64,000 nt of DNA from Eutrophocola sp965662685 (GCA_965662685.1 CBFIIQ010000009.1:19595-83594); one strand, 5' to 3'. Positions 1 to 9,356 are shown, numbered from the stretch's first letter. Made by a program: numbers and translations. The notes: generated from the letters alone by a model not told the origin.

Positions 1-2340
1 CGTCTGCTGCACGTACTTTGAAATCGTGGTGAGCCCATCCAGGCGAAACATGAGCTGCTGGATATTGCTGACTTCATTGGGCCACAGCTTGAATAGCTGC
101 CTGCAACTATCAGAATAACGCGTTACCTGCAGGTCTGCGTCAAGCATGATGATTCCCGCCAGCACCGAATTAAGAATGGTGTCCAGTTCCTCATTGACAC
201 GCTCGAGCTCCTGGCTCTTGGTTTTCAGTTCATCGTTGACACTGATGAGTTCTTCATTGGTGGACTCCAGTTCTTCGTTAGCCGTCTGGAACTCCTCATT
301 GGAGGACTGTAACTCCTCCAGGGTTGAGTGGAACTCCTCGTTGACCGATTGCAATTCCTGGTTGGCGGCCTCGAGAGCTTCAATATTGGACTGAAGTTGT
401 TCCCGGGTTACCGCCAGCTCTTCCTCCAGGGCTTTGATGTGCAGGGAGCTTTTGCCATCCTGATCAGTGTCGGGAATGACCTTTGTATGCTTTGGTAAAG
501 TGTTTTCCTCGAAGACCAGTAAAATTTCCCGCTGGTTTTTTTCGATTTCTGGCGTGGCCTGCTGGGGGATGGCGACCATTGTCATCAGCACCTCACTGGT
601 CTCCCTGGCACCGGCAGGCAGTTTGATTGGGCGGCTTTTTACCAGGGCTCCGGAACGTTGTGCCTGCTGCAGTACCATCTGTAAGTCAATTTTCAGCTCC
701 TGCTTCGCCATGTGGAGTATGTTGACGTTGAAATTTCCCTCCGGGAGGCTGAGATAGGCATTCACCTTGCCGTGAACATGCATCAGTTCCAGGCGGTCAT
801 TCAGCAATACAGCTGCCGGGGCATATTCGTTAAAATAAATTTCCCAGGCTTGTTGCTGCCAGGGAATATGGGCAACATTGTTTTCCGGCACCGGAAGCCG
901 GGGTGAGTGTTCAGCAGGAAAAATCCTGGGCCGGTTTTTTACATCACGGCGCAGGTAAAGAGTATTCTGGCGATCTACTACCTTGAACAGTTTCTCGGTA
1001 CTACCGGTACTTTCCGATGAGCCGAGCAGCAGATATCCGTCTGGCTTGAGCGAGTAATGGAATCTGCTTAACAAGCGGGCCTGCGTGGTGCGATTGAAAT
1101 AAATCAGTAAGTTCCGGCAACAGATCAGGTCCATTCTTGAAAAAGCCGTGTCCTGGGAGACGTCGTGTACGGCGAACACGACCATGTCACGCAATTCTCC
1201 GGTGATCTGATAACTGCCCTCTACCTTGTCAAAGTAATGTTGCAAAAGAGGTGTCGGGATATGCTCCACGGCCTTGGCTGAATAGATTCCCTTGCGGGCA
1301 AAATCTATATTATCGGGGTCAATATCAGTGGCGAAGATCCTGATGTCTATCGGCTGGGTTACATTTTTTTGCAGATCCGCTACCAACAGGGCGACAGAAT
1401 AGGCCTCTTCTCCTGTAGCGCAGCCAGCCGACCAGATTCTGATCGAGTCCCCGGTTTTTTTTTCTTCAATGATTTTCTTTAAGAGTTGCTTGAGGCGTTG
1501 AAATACTTTTTCATCACGGAAAAATCCGGTGACACTGATGAACATTTCCTTGGTGAGGTACTTGACTTCATCTGTCGATTTTTGAACCAGCAATATATAT
1601 TCACCGAGTGTATTGACCTTGTTTGCTAGCATGCGGCGCCTGATGCGCCGCAGCAGCATGGCTTCCTTGTAACGGTGAAAGTTGAAGCCGCTCTTGTTTT
1701 CCAGTATTTCCAGCAGCATGTTCAGTTTGTCCTGGTCACCGATTGATACGGCTCCTTTGGCTTCCCACAGTTGAGTGATCTCCGCCAGTTCCGGTCCGAT
1801 TTCTGCAGCAGGGCGCACGAAATCTGCCAGGTAAAGATCGATTGCCTGCCGGGGCATACTGTCGTACTCGGCAGTCGCCGGATCCTGAATCAGAGTCCAG
1901 CCACCGGCAGTCTTGATGTCCTGTAATCCTTCGATACCATCTCTGCCGGTCCCCGACAGAATGATGCCAGCGCAATGATCCGGATATTGGCTGGCCAGAG
2001 AGCTGAACAGGACATCAACGGTGTGGCGCGGGCCCTCGTGTTCAATATTTTTAAGCAGAACACAGCCGTCCTTTACCTCGCACTGGATTCCGGGTGGACA
2101 GATATAAAGCCTATCGCCTTCAATGGGCTGGTTGTCTTTGGCCATGGAAAGGGGGAAGGGGGATAAATCTTTCAGTACGTCCTCGAGAGTGCTCTCATGC
2201 TCCATACTGTGTTGTAGAAAAAGATAGGCGATATTCTTTCCGACCGGCAGTCCGGGTAGCAGTTCCTGGAAAGCCTTCAGTCCTCCGGCCGAGGCGCCGA
2301 TACCGACAACGAAATCAGGTTTTTTGGATTTGTTCTTCAT
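1..2340 (-). CDS. CheB/CheR/PAS hybrid chemotaxis-type signalling protein (C-terminus beyond window)
   Basis: The open frame runs from ATG at 2340 to the window edge without a stop (780 codons visible). The N-terminal part is a CheB-type methylesterase: GIGASAGG (catalytic Ser about residue 17) and LSGTGRDG near residue 130 (catalytic Asp). A CheR-type SAM methyltransferase follows, with the RRIRRRM stretch, WSAGCATGEEAYS (SAM-binding loop) and PDGYLLLGSSES. About residues 620-730 form a long glutamate/asparagine-rich coiled coil of the NEEL/SNEEF type typical of this hybrid family, followed by the start of a PAS domain. There is no CheY-like receiver at the N-terminus. Such hybrids usually end in PAS or histidine-kinase domains and act as sensors outside the classical chemotaxis cluster; the output domain lies outside the window. 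No other chemotaxis gene is nearby. Family assignment is secure, the stimulus unknown. Confidence 0.95.
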   Translation of the reverse strand, partial: MKNKSKKPDFVVGIGASAGGLKAFQELLPGLPVGKNIAYLFLQHSMEHESTLEDVLKDLSPFPLSMAKDNQPIEGDRLYICPPGIQCEVKDGCVLLKNIEHEGPRHTVDVLFSSLASQYPDHCAGIILSGTGRDGIEGLQDIKTAGGWTLIQDPATAEYDSMPRQAIDLYLADFVRPAAEIGPELAEITQLWEAKGAVSIGDQDKLNMLLEILENKSGFNFHRYKEAMLLRRIRRRMLANKVNTLGEYILLVQKSTDEVKYLTKEMFISVTGFFRDEKVFQRLKQLLKKIIEEKKTGDSIRIWSAGCATGEEAYSVALLVADLQKNVTQPIDIRIFATDIDPDNIDFARKGIYSAKAVEHIPTPLLQHYFDKVEGSYQITGELRDMVVFAVHDVSQDTAFSRMDLICCRNLLIYFNRTTQARLLSRFHYSLKPDGYLLLGSSESTGSTEKLFKVVDRQNTLYLRRDVKNRPRIFPAEHSPRLPVPENNVAHIPWQQQAWEIYFNEYAPAAVLLNDRLELMHVHGKVNAYLSLPEGNFNVNILHMAKQELKIDLQMVLQQAQRSGALVKSRPIKLPAGARETSEVLMTMVAIPQQATPEIEKNQREILLVFEENTLPKHTKVIPDTDQDGKSSLHIKALEEELAVTREQLQSNIEALEAANQELQSVNEEFHSTLEELQSSNEEFQTANEELESTNEELISVNDELKTKSQELERVNEELDTILNSVLAGIIMLDADLQVTRYSDSCRQLFKLWPNEVSNIQQLMFRLDGLTTISKYVQQT

Positions 2341-2480
2341 AAAACAGTGTGTATACCCACAGTATTGTTGCTGGACAAAGTGCGGTTTAAGGTTTCTGTA
2401 CCTGAGTCAAATGTATCGATAGCCTGAGGTTGCTAAAATTAAATATCAACCTGTTAAATGTTATTGCATACATTTGTCCG

Positions 2481-2948
2481 TTACTGAGGAGATACGGGCT
2501 TACTCTGATCTCTCCTTTTCCCTTTTCCCTTTTCGTATTGATCTAGACTTTTTGCCATATGTTGTAATTTCTCGTTGAGTTCATAGCAGCAGGAGACCTG
2601 TTCCGCCATTTTGTCAAACAGGTCAGCCAGTGTTTGTTCGTGGGTATAGCCCTGTTTAACAAGACTGCGCCCGACCTCCACGTAGTTATGGATTGCCATA
2701 AGAGGAAGTTTTAGCTGGCTTTGTATATCAACGTTATTATGTTTCGGACAAAATTTTCCTGTTTCCGGCTTCCTGTTATCAGTCAAAATGATAATCCTCC
2801 ATGAATTCTCTGCCTGTACTAGTAGTGTGCCGTATTTTTTCAGCCAGTCCAAGTTAATTGTAAATCTCGCCTTGTCATGACAAAAGTCCAGCCGGTAAAT
2901 TGAGGTGCAATCACAAGCAATGAAAACAAGGTCATGGTAATTCTCCAC
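2481..2948 (-). CDS. Hypothetical protein, 155 aa
   Basis: I do not recognise this protein. It is acidic-to-neutral, has no signal peptide or membrane segment, carries scattered cysteines (CDC near residue 13, CC near residue 120) and a helical C-terminal half (about residues 80-140) that could form a coiled coil, ending in a charged tail with KGKGKRRDQ. It lies 140 bp upstream of the CheB/CheR hybrid on the same strand, so the two may be co-transcribed and it may be a sensory partner; that is inference from position only. The start at 2948 is the first ATG of the frame and lacks a strong ribosome-binding site. Confidence 0.55.
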   Translation of the reverse strand: MENYHDLVFIACDCTSIYRLDFCHDKARFTINLDWLKKYGTLLVQAENSWRIIILTDNRKPETGKFCPKHNNVDIQSQLKLPLMAIHNYVEVGRSLVKQGYTHEQTLADLFDKMAEQVSCCYELNEKLQHMAKSLDQYEKGKGKRRDQSKPVSPQ

Positions 2949-3101
2949 CTGATCGTCATTCTTCGCGTCCGCACCCGACCATTATTTTGCTATTACGCAG
3001 AAATACCTAGGCGAAAGTACGGATAGCCGAACAGGCTCGTCACTCCCTATAGTGTTCCTCCCCAGTAGCGAAAAGCAAAGTCTAGAAAACAGGAGATTAT
3101 T

Positions 3102-3416
3102 ATGGAGCATCGCCAGGGAGTACGTTTCAGAATGAGTCTGCCAGTCGCTATAAAGGTGGGGTGTAATAGTCTGGGTTGGTTTACCAGTAGAGATATTGGC
3201 AACGGTGGTATTGCCTTGAATTGCGATATCGATCTGCCGCGCAACTGCGTAGCGGAACTTTCCATTGAAGTGCCTAAATGTAACCGTATAGACATTGAGA
3301 CAGTGCGAGCCGTGGTGGTGCACCAGAAAAATGGCTGTATTGGCTTCATGTGGATATCCCGCGGGATCTCCCTGCAAAACCTGGTAGCGCAAACGGCAGG
3401 TCTTATTGCTGCTTGA
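3102..3416 (+). CDS. PilZ-domain c-di-GMP-binding protein
   Basis: A 104-residue protein that is essentially a single PilZ domain. The start has a good ribosome-binding site (AGGAG about 8 bases upstream). The N-terminal RQGVRFRM supplies the RxxxR-like c-di-GMP-binding arginines and DIGNGGIAL matches the D/NxSxxG motif with Asn in place of Ser. Stand-alone PilZ proteins transmit c-di-GMP signals to motility, adhesion or polysaccharide machinery. It is divergent to its neighbour on the left and sits next to signalling genes; no partner is evident. The Ser to Asn change makes nucleotide binding likely but not certain. Confidence 0.8.
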   Translation: MEHRQGVRFRMSLPVAIKVGCNSLGWFTSRDIGNGGIALNCDIDLPRNCVAELSIEVPKCNRIDIETVRAVVVHQKNGCIGFMWISRGISLQNLVAQTAGLIAA

Positions 3417-3565
3417 GATGAGCGACTGCAGCTATCCTGGTCAGGTTGGCAGAAAATTTAAACGTTGTTTGTTATCAAATTTATTTGTCGTTTCAAAATA
3501 AATGGTTGAAGCCTGCCATTTAAAAGCGTCAGGTGCAATTAAATGTTGATCAGGGATAAAAAGAC

Positions 3566-4414
3566 ATGATCGAGAATAAAAAGGTTAATAACATGACTCT
3601 GCAAACACAAAATGTTGTCGTATTGAATCGGGATAGTGGCAGGCACAAACTATCCTGCCATGACTGTACGAAGGCGTCGGTATGTCCGGCTTTTTCTGCC
3701 GGCTCCATGCTGAAGCTTGGAGATTCCGGTACTCCCATTCATCGGAATGTCCGTCCTGGTCAGACAATATACAACGCAGGGGATGCATTTAAAGGCTTCT
3801 ACATGGTGAAGTCCGGATTTTTTAAATCATCCTTTATAGACAGTGATGGGGTATTACAGGTAACGGATTTCTTTTTCCCCGGTGAGATGTTTGGCTTTGA
3901 CGGTATTGATGGTGGTCAGCACAACGCCATCATAGAAGCCCTTGATATTGGCAGTGTTTGCAAAATTCCATTGGCCCTGACCGGGGGGAGGGTAGGCTCC
4001 TTGTGGAATATTGATACTCTGGTGATTTTGCTTCAGGCGGCCAGCGAGTCTATTTCCAGGGATCGGGAAATGATGTATGCCCTGGGAAAACTGAGTGCCA
4101 GGAGACGCTTTGCGACCTTTATACTCGATATTTCACGTCGTATGGCCAGGAGTGGTTTTGATTCTGATGCCTTCAAGTTATGTATGAGCCGCAATGACAT
4201 CGCAAACAATCTCTGTCTGGCTGTAGAAACTGTCAGCAGGCTTTTTACCCAGTTCCAGAGTCAGGGCCTTATTGATGTGGTACGTCGGGACATGAGGATC
4301 ATTGACCGGGAGAGGCTTGAGATGGTCGCGGACCGGGAATTTGATAGCGAAAATCTGGTCTACCTGGAAAGACAGGCTAATGCGTCAGGCAGTTATCAGC
4401 GGGGAGTTCATTAA
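3566..4414 (+). CDS. fnr: FNR-type oxygen-sensing transcription regulator
   Basis: A Crp/FNR-family regulator of 282 residues. The N-terminus has C31-x2-C34-x5-C40, the exact spacing of the [4Fe-4S] ligands of E. coli FNR, and a fourth cysteine at C132 (GSVCKIPL) in the equivalent of Cys122. A cyclic-nucleotide-binding-like beta barrel follows (about residues 60-150), then a dimer helix and a winged helix-turn-helix with ETVSR, the recognition-helix residues that read TTGAT-N4-ATCAA. It should be active as a dimer when oxygen is low. Two starts are possible (3566, or ATG at 3593); both have a purine-rich stretch upstream. A TTGAT half-site at 3546 followed by GATAA could reflect autoregulation. 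Many matching boxes lie in this window, and its 3' end is followed at once by the next small ORF and glgC. Confidence 0.95.
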   Translation: MIENKKVNNMTLQTQNVVVLNRDSGRHKLSCHDCTKASVCPAFSAGSMLKLGDSGTPIHRNVRPGQTIYNAGDAFKGFYMVKSGFFKSSFIDSDGVLQVTDFFFPGEMFGFDGIDGGQHNAIIEALDIGSVCKIPLALTGGRVGSLWNIDTLVILLQAASESISRDREMMYALGKLSARRRFATFILDISRRMARSGFDSDAFKLCMSRNDIANNLCLAVETVSRLFTQFQSQGLIDVVRRDMRIIDRERLEMVADREFDSENLVYLERQANASGSYQRGVH

Positions 4415-4415
4415 T

Positions 4416-4646
4416 ATGCACAGGACCAAGCAGGAGAAAGTAGTGGTGAACAATCAAAAACCGAAGAATCCGCACACAACAGTTGATTACCGCAGCTATC
4501 AACATTTGTATGAATATATTACTGCCGGGTTACAGAGCCTTGATGAGGCAGATTCGAAAATCCCGGCGATAAAAAAATCAGCCAGACAAGAGTCAATTGA
4601 GACCCCGCTCAGCAAAGATTCCCGTAACAAAAAACTGTCGCGCTAA
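4416..4646 (+). CDS. Small basic hypothetical protein, 76 aa
   Basis: A small ORF beginning 2 bp after the fnr stop codon, with GGGGAG placed 9 bases before its ATG, so it is likely translated from the fnr transcript. The protein is hydrophilic and basic (many Lys, Arg, Gln), without cysteine clusters or membrane segments; a central YRSYQHLYEYITAGL could be an amphipathic helix. A longer upstream extension of the frame overlaps fnr and has no start signal, so I use the start at 4416. glgC follows 22 bp downstream. Function unknown. Confidence 0.55.
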   Translation: MHRTKQEKVVVNNQKPKNPHTTVDYRSYQHLYEYITAGLQSLDEADSKIPAIKKSARQESIETPLSKDSRNKKLSR

Positions 4647-4668
4647 GGAATGTCCCCGGTGAGCTTTG

Positions 4669-5973
4669 ATGTACATTGACCGTTTCGTGAGCCGACTAAC
4701 CAAAGACACCCTGGCATTGATACTTGCTGGCGGACGCGGTTCACGGCTTATGGACTTAACAAAATGGCGTGCCAAGCCAGCAGTGCCATTCGGGGGTAAT
4801 TTCCGCATTATTGACTTCCCCCTTTCCAACTGCGTCAATTCCGGTATCCGCCGCGTGGGTATTCTTACCCAGTACAAGTCGCACTCATTGATCCGTCATA
4901 TCCAGAAGGGCTGGGGTTATTTTCGTGGTGAATTTGGCGAATTCGTCGAATTGTTACCCGCCCAGCAGCGGGTAGAAGTGTCCTGGTACAAGGGAACGGC
5001 CGATGCCGTTTACCAGAACATTGATATTATCCGCAGTCACCATCCGGAGTATGTGCTGATTTTGGCCGGCGACCATGTCTACAAGATGGACTACGGCCCA
5101 ATGCTTGCAGCCCACGTGGAAAATCAGAGTGACCTCACCGTGGGGTGTATTGAGATACCGATAGATCAGGCCAGCTCCTTCGGGATCATGCAGGTTTCCA
5201 GAGACAATCGTATTGAGGCCTTCCTGGAAAAACCACACCAGCCCGATTCTATTCCCGGCAAGCCGGGCATTGCCCTGGCATCCATGGGGATCTATGTTTT
5301 CAACTCGGAATTCCTGATAGAGAAGCTGCTGGAAGATGCGGCGCTGGGTAAAAAATCGAGTCATGATTTTGGCAAGGACATTATTCCGGATGTCATCGAC
5401 AAACACCGGGTCCATGCATACCCTTTTTTATCGGGGGCAACAAAGACCCAGGCCTATTGGCGTGACGTGGGAACCATTGATAATTACTGGCGGGCCAATC
5501 TGGAACTGATTGGCGTTACTCCTGAACTAAACCTTTATGACAAACACTGGCCGATCTGGACCAGCCAGGAACAGGTACCGCCCAGTAAATTTGTCTTCGA
5601 TGATGAGGATCGTCGCGGTATGGCTGTGGATTCCATGGTGTCGGGCGGTTCTATTATCGGCGGTGCTCTGGTCAGACATTCACTTCTGTTTAACAGCGTA
5701 GTGGTTTCCGATCACAGCCTGATCGAGGATTCGGTGATTCTGCCCGAGGTCAGTATTGGAAAATACTGCGTGATCAGGAAGGCGATCATCGACAAAGGGG
5801 CGGTTATCCCTGATGGTACCGAGATCGGCTGTGACAATGTCGCCGACAAGGCACGCTTTTATGTCAGTCCTGAAGGTGTTGTGCTGGTAACGCCTGACAT
5901 GCTCGGGCAGAAATTACATTTTTCAGCCCAGCCGCTTATGGAAGGAATTGACCAGCAAAGAAAGGTGTCGTGA
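4669..5973 (+). CDS. glgC: Glucose-1-phosphate adenylyltransferase
   Basis: Makes ADP-glucose from glucose 1-phosphate and ATP, the committed step of bacterial glycogen synthesis. The nucleotidyltransferase signature LILAGGRGSRL lies near the N-terminus, followed by KPAVPFGG, IIDFPLSNC, the YKGTADAVYQN loop, LILAGDHVYKMDY and the C-terminal left-handed beta-helix hexapeptide region. The length of 434 residues is normal for the family. A TTG codon directly precedes the chosen ATG. The gene is separated from the remaining glycogen genes (17.7-28.4 kb) and instead follows fnr and a small ORF at close spacing, which suggests that ADP-glucose supply is co-expressed with the oxygen regulator. Confidence 0.97.
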   Translation: MYIDRFVSRLTKDTLALILAGGRGSRLMDLTKWRAKPAVPFGGNFRIIDFPLSNCVNSGIRRVGILTQYKSHSLIRHIQKGWGYFRGEFGEFVELLPAQQRVEVSWYKGTADAVYQNIDIIRSHHPEYVLILAGDHVYKMDYGPMLAAHVENQSDLTVGCIEIPIDQASSFGIMQVSRDNRIEAFLEKPHQPDSIPGKPGIALASMGIYVFNSEFLIEKLLEDAALGKKSSHDFGKDIIPDVIDKHRVHAYPFLSGATKTQAYWRDVGTIDNYWRANLELIGVTPELNLYDKHWPIWTSQEQVPPSKFVFDDEDRRGMAVDSMVSGGSIIGGALVRHSLLFNSVVVSDHSLIEDSVILPEVSIGKYCVIRKAIIDKGAVIPDGTEIGCDNVADKARFYVSPEGVVLVTPDMLGQKLHFSAQPLMEGIDQQRKVS

Positions 5974-6038
5974 CTTCAATGAGCCGGCCGGGAGCGAATG
6001 TTACGGTCAGCGTTAGTTGTCTGCAGCCAGGCAGATGA

Positions 6039-7691
6039 GTGAACCACTTCCCCGATACAAACGAAACCGTCCGTGCCATGAATGAAAGAATATTGTTGCC
6101 GAATCAGGCTGATCTCGTCGAAGCGCTGGCTGATCCCGAACTATACGGTGGTCGGGACGTACAGGTGGAAATGCTGGAAACCCATATTTCGTATATTTTT
6201 CTTGCCGGTGCTTATGCCTACAAGGTGAAGAAGGCGTTGAAGCTTGGTTTTCTCGACTTTTCAACCCTGGAAAAACGGCGGTATTACTGCCAGCAGGAAT
6301 TGCGCCTGAACCGGCGCCTGGCACCCGCGTTATATCTGGAGGTAATTCCGATTACCGGATCCTGCACCAAACCGCTACTGGGCGGCGAGGGAACAGCGAT
6401 TGAATATGCCGTCAAGATGCGACGCTTTGCGCAGCATGATTTACTCAATGCCTTACTTGGCCGTGGACGCTTGACGCACAGCCATATCGACCGCCTGGCC
6501 GAAAAAATGGCTGGTTTTCACCAGACCACGACTATAGCTCCGGTGCACAGTGAGTTTGGCTCGGCGGACCTTGTGCGACAGCCGGTTGTGGAAAATTTCA
6601 GGCAGTTGCAAGACTTGCCGCTGACACTACCTTGCGCCGAACAGCGTGATGTTCTGGAACAGTGGAGCCTGAACCGCTGGCAAGTGCTTGAGCCGGTGTT
6701 AAGTGCCCGCAAGGCAGATGGTTTTATACGTGAATGCCATGGTGATTTTCATCTCGGTAATATCGCTGTTATTGGCAGGGATGTCGTCATATTCGATTGT
6801 CTCGAATTCAACGATGAACTGCGCTGGATTGATGTCATGAATGATATTGCATTCCTGGTTATGGATTGTCGCGAGCGGGGCTCTGCGGATCTGGCGCAGC
6901 GCTTTCTTAATCTTTATCTCGAAATGACTGGCGATTACGCAGGATTAATGGTCCTGCAGTTTTATATTGTTTATCGGGCCATGGTGCGGGCGAAAGTCCA
7001 TGCCATGCGCGCCAGCCAGGGTGATCTCAGTCCACAACAAAGAACCAGTGCACTGGAAGAGTTTCAGAACTATGTTGCCTTCGCCCTTAAGGAAAGTGAA
7101 TCGGCAGATCCTGCGGTACTTGTTACTCATGGCGTGTCGGGCAGCGGCAAGACAGTGCAGACCCAGGACCTGCTTGAGACCATTAATGCTGTGCGCATAC
7201 GCTCAGATATAGAAAGAAAACGGCAGTACGGTCTTAAACCTGCCGATCATTCCGGGTCGGGGGTTGGTTCAGGCTTGTACCGTCCGCAGATCACTGAACA
7301 GCTCTACAAAAACCTGCTGGCCCTGGCCAGGACAATTGTCGAGGCTGGTTATGTCGTTATTGTGGATGCGACCTTCCTGGCAAAGTGGCAGAGGAGTATG
7401 TTTCAACAACTGGCACATTCGCATGACATACCGTTTCTGATTCTGGACTTCGAAGTCCCGGAAGCTTTGCTACGGGCGCGTATTCATGAACGTCTGAAGC
7501 GAGGGGGTGAGGCATCCGAAGCAAATATTGTTGTATTGGAATATCAGTTGAAAATGCAGGAAGCGCTGCAAGGAGACGAGCTGGTCAGCGTGGTCTCTAT
7601 TGATGCTACGTGCAAGCCCGGCAAAAATACCTGGGACAGCCTACTATACCGGCTCCGCTATCAATGGAATGACCATGCCGCACTGGGTTGA
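6039..7691 (+). CDS. Two-domain kinase: aminoglycoside-phosphotransferase-like plus AAA-type ATPase
   Basis: A 550-residue fusion. The N-terminal two thirds is an APH/choline-kinase-like fold: HGDFHLGN (catalytic loop Asp and Asn) and VVIFDCLEFND (metal-binding Asp). The C-terminal part, from about residue 355, is a P-loop kinase with GVSGSGKT (Walker A) and LILDFEVP, related to adenylylsulfate/gluconate-kinase-like P-loop proteins. The substrate of this widespread fusion family is not known to me. The GTG start at 6039 has an AGGC purine stretch upstream; ATG at 6078 in the same frame is an alternative. It follows glgC by about 65 bp on the same strand, so a role in sugar or carbohydrate phosphorylation is a plausible guess. 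It is not evidence for antibiotic resistance. Confidence 0.85.
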   Translation: MNHFPDTNETVRAMNERILLPNQADLVEALADPELYGGRDVQVEMLETHISYIFLAGAYAYKVKKALKLGFLDFSTLEKRRYYCQQELRLNRRLAPALYLEVIPITGSCTKPLLGGEGTAIEYAVKMRRFAQHDLLNALLGRGRLTHSHIDRLAEKMAGFHQTTTIAPVHSEFGSADLVRQPVVENFRQLQDLPLTLPCAEQRDVLEQWSLNRWQVLEPVLSARKADGFIRECHGDFHLGNIAVIGRDVVIFDCLEFNDELRWIDVMNDIAFLVMDCRERGSADLAQRFLNLYLEMTGDYAGLMVLQFYIVYRAMVRAKVHAMRASQGDLSPQQRTSALEEFQNYVAFALKESESADPAVLVTHGVSGSGKTVQTQDLLETINAVRIRSDIERKRQYGLKPADHSGSGVGSGLYRPQITEQLYKNLLALARTIVEAGYVVIVDATFLAKWQRSMFQQLAHSHDIPFLILDFEVPEALLRARIHERLKRGGEASEANIVVLEYQLKMQEALQGDELVSVVSIDATCKPGKNTWDSLLYRLRYQWNDHAALG

Positions 7692-7849
7692 GCGAATGGT
7701 TTTCGGGGGTATTGGCAAAGCCGGACGTTATTGCAGGCTGGCAAGCCCGACAGGGCGTTGCCTGCTGCTGTATTGTTTTCCGAATACCCGTTCCGGCAAG
7801 GCGAGGTTATTTCCATAACAGCTTCCTGTCACTGGAATTAAAGGGGGCT
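7692..7849. other. Intergenic gap between converging genes
   Basis: Short gap between the kinase and the convergent ZIP transporter gene. I see no clear hairpin with T-run, promoter or small ORF with a ribosome-binding site. Confidence 0.4.
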
Positions 7850-8590
7850 TCAGGTAAAGAGAATTCTGATCAGCAGCATTATTGCTATGCCGGTGATAAA
7901 GAGACAAAAATTAACTGTGTTCACGGAGAGGTTTTCATGTTTTCTGACGACAGGAATAAGGCCCGATGCCCCGATGTAAATAAAATTGCCGGCGGCAAAG
8001 GGGACAAGAAAACTGATATCCATAGTGCCCGATACTGCCAGGGCAATCATGCCGCCAATCAGGAAGGTCATGCCCGAGGCCAGGTTCAGTAGCAGCGCTT
8101 TGCGTTTTGTCCAGCCACTGTGAATCAGCACGGCGAAGTCCCCTAGCTCCTGAGGCAATTCATGGGCCGCTGCTGCCAGCCAGGCCATGATGCCGAGCTG
8201 GATATCGGCAATAAATAAGGCGCCGATGGAAAGTCCTCCGATCAGGTTATGCAGGCCATCCCCCAGCAGGACCAGGTAACCCAGTGGTTCCGGACAAGGC
8301 AAGTCAGTTCGCCGGCAATGGTGACTGTGCAGCAGTTCCTCCAGAGCAAAAAAGACACTGAAGCCTGCCAGCACCCAGATAAAAAAGCTATCAATGTTGC
8401 CGTAAAGCATCAGACCCTCGGGCAGCATATGAAAAAATGCACTACCCAGCATGGTGCCTGCGGCCAGAGACACCAGGGGCAGGAGAATCTTTTGCAGAGT
8501 ATCTTCGGTGAGAGTAAGGGTCAGAGCACCGGTCAGAGCAATGCCGCACATCAATATGCCGCTTCCCAGAATCCAGAAAAATTCAGTCAT
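7850..8590 (-). CDS. ZIP-family divalent metal transporter
   Basis: An integral membrane protein of 246 residues with about eight hydrophobic helices. The ZIP metal-binding helices are visible: HNLIGGLSIG in TM4 and HELPQELGDFAVL in TM5, which carry the conserved histidines and glutamates; a short His-rich loop (LLHSHHC) precedes them. ZIP proteins import zinc, iron or other divalent metals into the cytoplasm. I chose the ATG at 8590 (MTEFFW), where the first membrane helix begins; an upstream ATG at 8617 would add nine residues. An FNR box with a minus-strand -10 hexamer lies about 145 bp upstream and may control it. Confidence 0.85.
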   Translation of the reverse strand: MTEFFWILGSGILMCGIALTGALTLTLTEDTLQKILLPLVSLAAGTMLGSAFFHMLPEGLMLYGNIDSFFIWVLAGFSVFFALEELLHSHHCRRTDLPCPEPLGYLVLLGDGLHNLIGGLSIGALFIADIQLGIMAWLAAAAHELPQELGDFAVLIHSGWTKRKALLLNLASGMTFLIGGMIALAVSGTMDISFLVPFAAGNFIYIGASGLIPVVRKHENLSVNTVNFCLFITGIAIMLLIRILFT

Positions 8591-8733
8591 GACAAAATGA
8601 TGACCATGGTAATGCAATCGATATTGGCCATGTATTGCTCAATTTTTCATCACGGCAATCTACTCCCGGTGCCGGCGCTTGCTCGTCAAAATTTACCTAC
8701 CTGCTTACCATAATCCAGGGTCCTGCAGAATTC

Positions 8734-8747
8734 TTGATGGGCATCAA
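8734..8747. promoter_or_regulatory. FNR box TTGATgggcATCAA
   Basis: Perfect FNR palindrome between the divergent ZIP transporter and lipoprotein genes. On the minus strand TATGGT at 8712-8707 lies within 1 bp of the -10 position expected for a class II FNR promoter, pointing to the ZIP gene (leader about 110 nt). On the plus strand no convincing -10 is visible at the expected place. Confidence 0.75.
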
Positions 8748-8838
8748 TAAATTTCAAAGGGGCTATGCAAAAGTAAGTCATCCAATAAAGGGTAGATGAA
8801 TAGCTGGAAAAGCCAGTTGTAAAGCAACAGGGGGGCGA

Positions 8839-9297
8839 ATGTTTGTGAAGCGAGTATACCGGGTGCTGGCAGTGGTTGTGTTTTGTTCGGCATGTACCAC
8901 GCAGTCCGGCCAGCAGGAACAGGCCGGTATGATTATCGGTGGTGTTTTGGGTGGGGTACTGGGCGCACAGGTGGGTGAAGGCCGCGGACGTGATGTCGCA
9001 ATTATTGCCGGTACCCTTGCCGGCGCGACAATCGGCAGTGCGGTGGGCAGATCGATGGATGATACTGATCGGTTGCGTACTGCGCAGACCCTGGAATCAG
9101 TGCGAACCGGTGTGCGCTCGCAATGGCGTAATCCTGACACGGATATCAGTTATACCATGGTACCCACACGTACCTATGAAACGGTTGCCGGCCCTTGCCG
9201 GGAATATTCCATAGATGCAGTGATTGAAAATCGTAATGAGCAGGTGCATGGCACTGCCTGTCGCAGAGAGGATGGTGCCTGGATTGTGCAGAATTAA
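8839..9297 (+). CDS. Glycine-zipper outer-membrane lipoprotein (17 kDa surface antigen type)
   Basis: A 152-residue secreted protein: basic N-terminus, hydrophobic stretch, then a lipobox-like VFCSAC ending at Cys20. Residues about 30-75 form a glycine-zipper 2TM region (GGVLGGVLGAQVGEG and GTLAGATIGSAVG). The C-terminal region contains CREYSIDAV and a second Cys, as in rickettsial 17 kDa antigen/RT0821-type surface proteins. A strong GGGGG ribosome-binding site precedes the ATG. These proteins sit in the outer membrane and influence envelope integrity; the exact role is unknown. The next gene follows after 59 bp on the same strand. Confidence 0.85.
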   Translation: MFVKRVYRVLAVVVFCSACTTQSGQQEQAGMIIGGVLGGVLGAQVGEGRGRDVAIIAGTLAGATIGSAVGRSMDDTDRLRTAQTLESVRTGVRSQWRNPDTDISYTMVPTRTYETVAGPCREYSIDAVIENRNEQVHGTACRREDGAWIVQN

Positions 9298-9356
9298 CGG
9301 GTAACACAAAAACATATTCTAGAGCATAGACAAGAATGAAGAACTGAGGAGGCAAT

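Noticed and set aside
2396..2409. TTGAC-TCAG-GTACA near the cheB/cheR promoter as an FNR box
   Set aside because: Second half site has two mismatches; too weak to list.
6039..7691. Aminoglycoside resistance gene
   Set aside because: The APH-like domain belongs to a widespread fusion family with a P-loop kinase domain; similarity is at fold level only.
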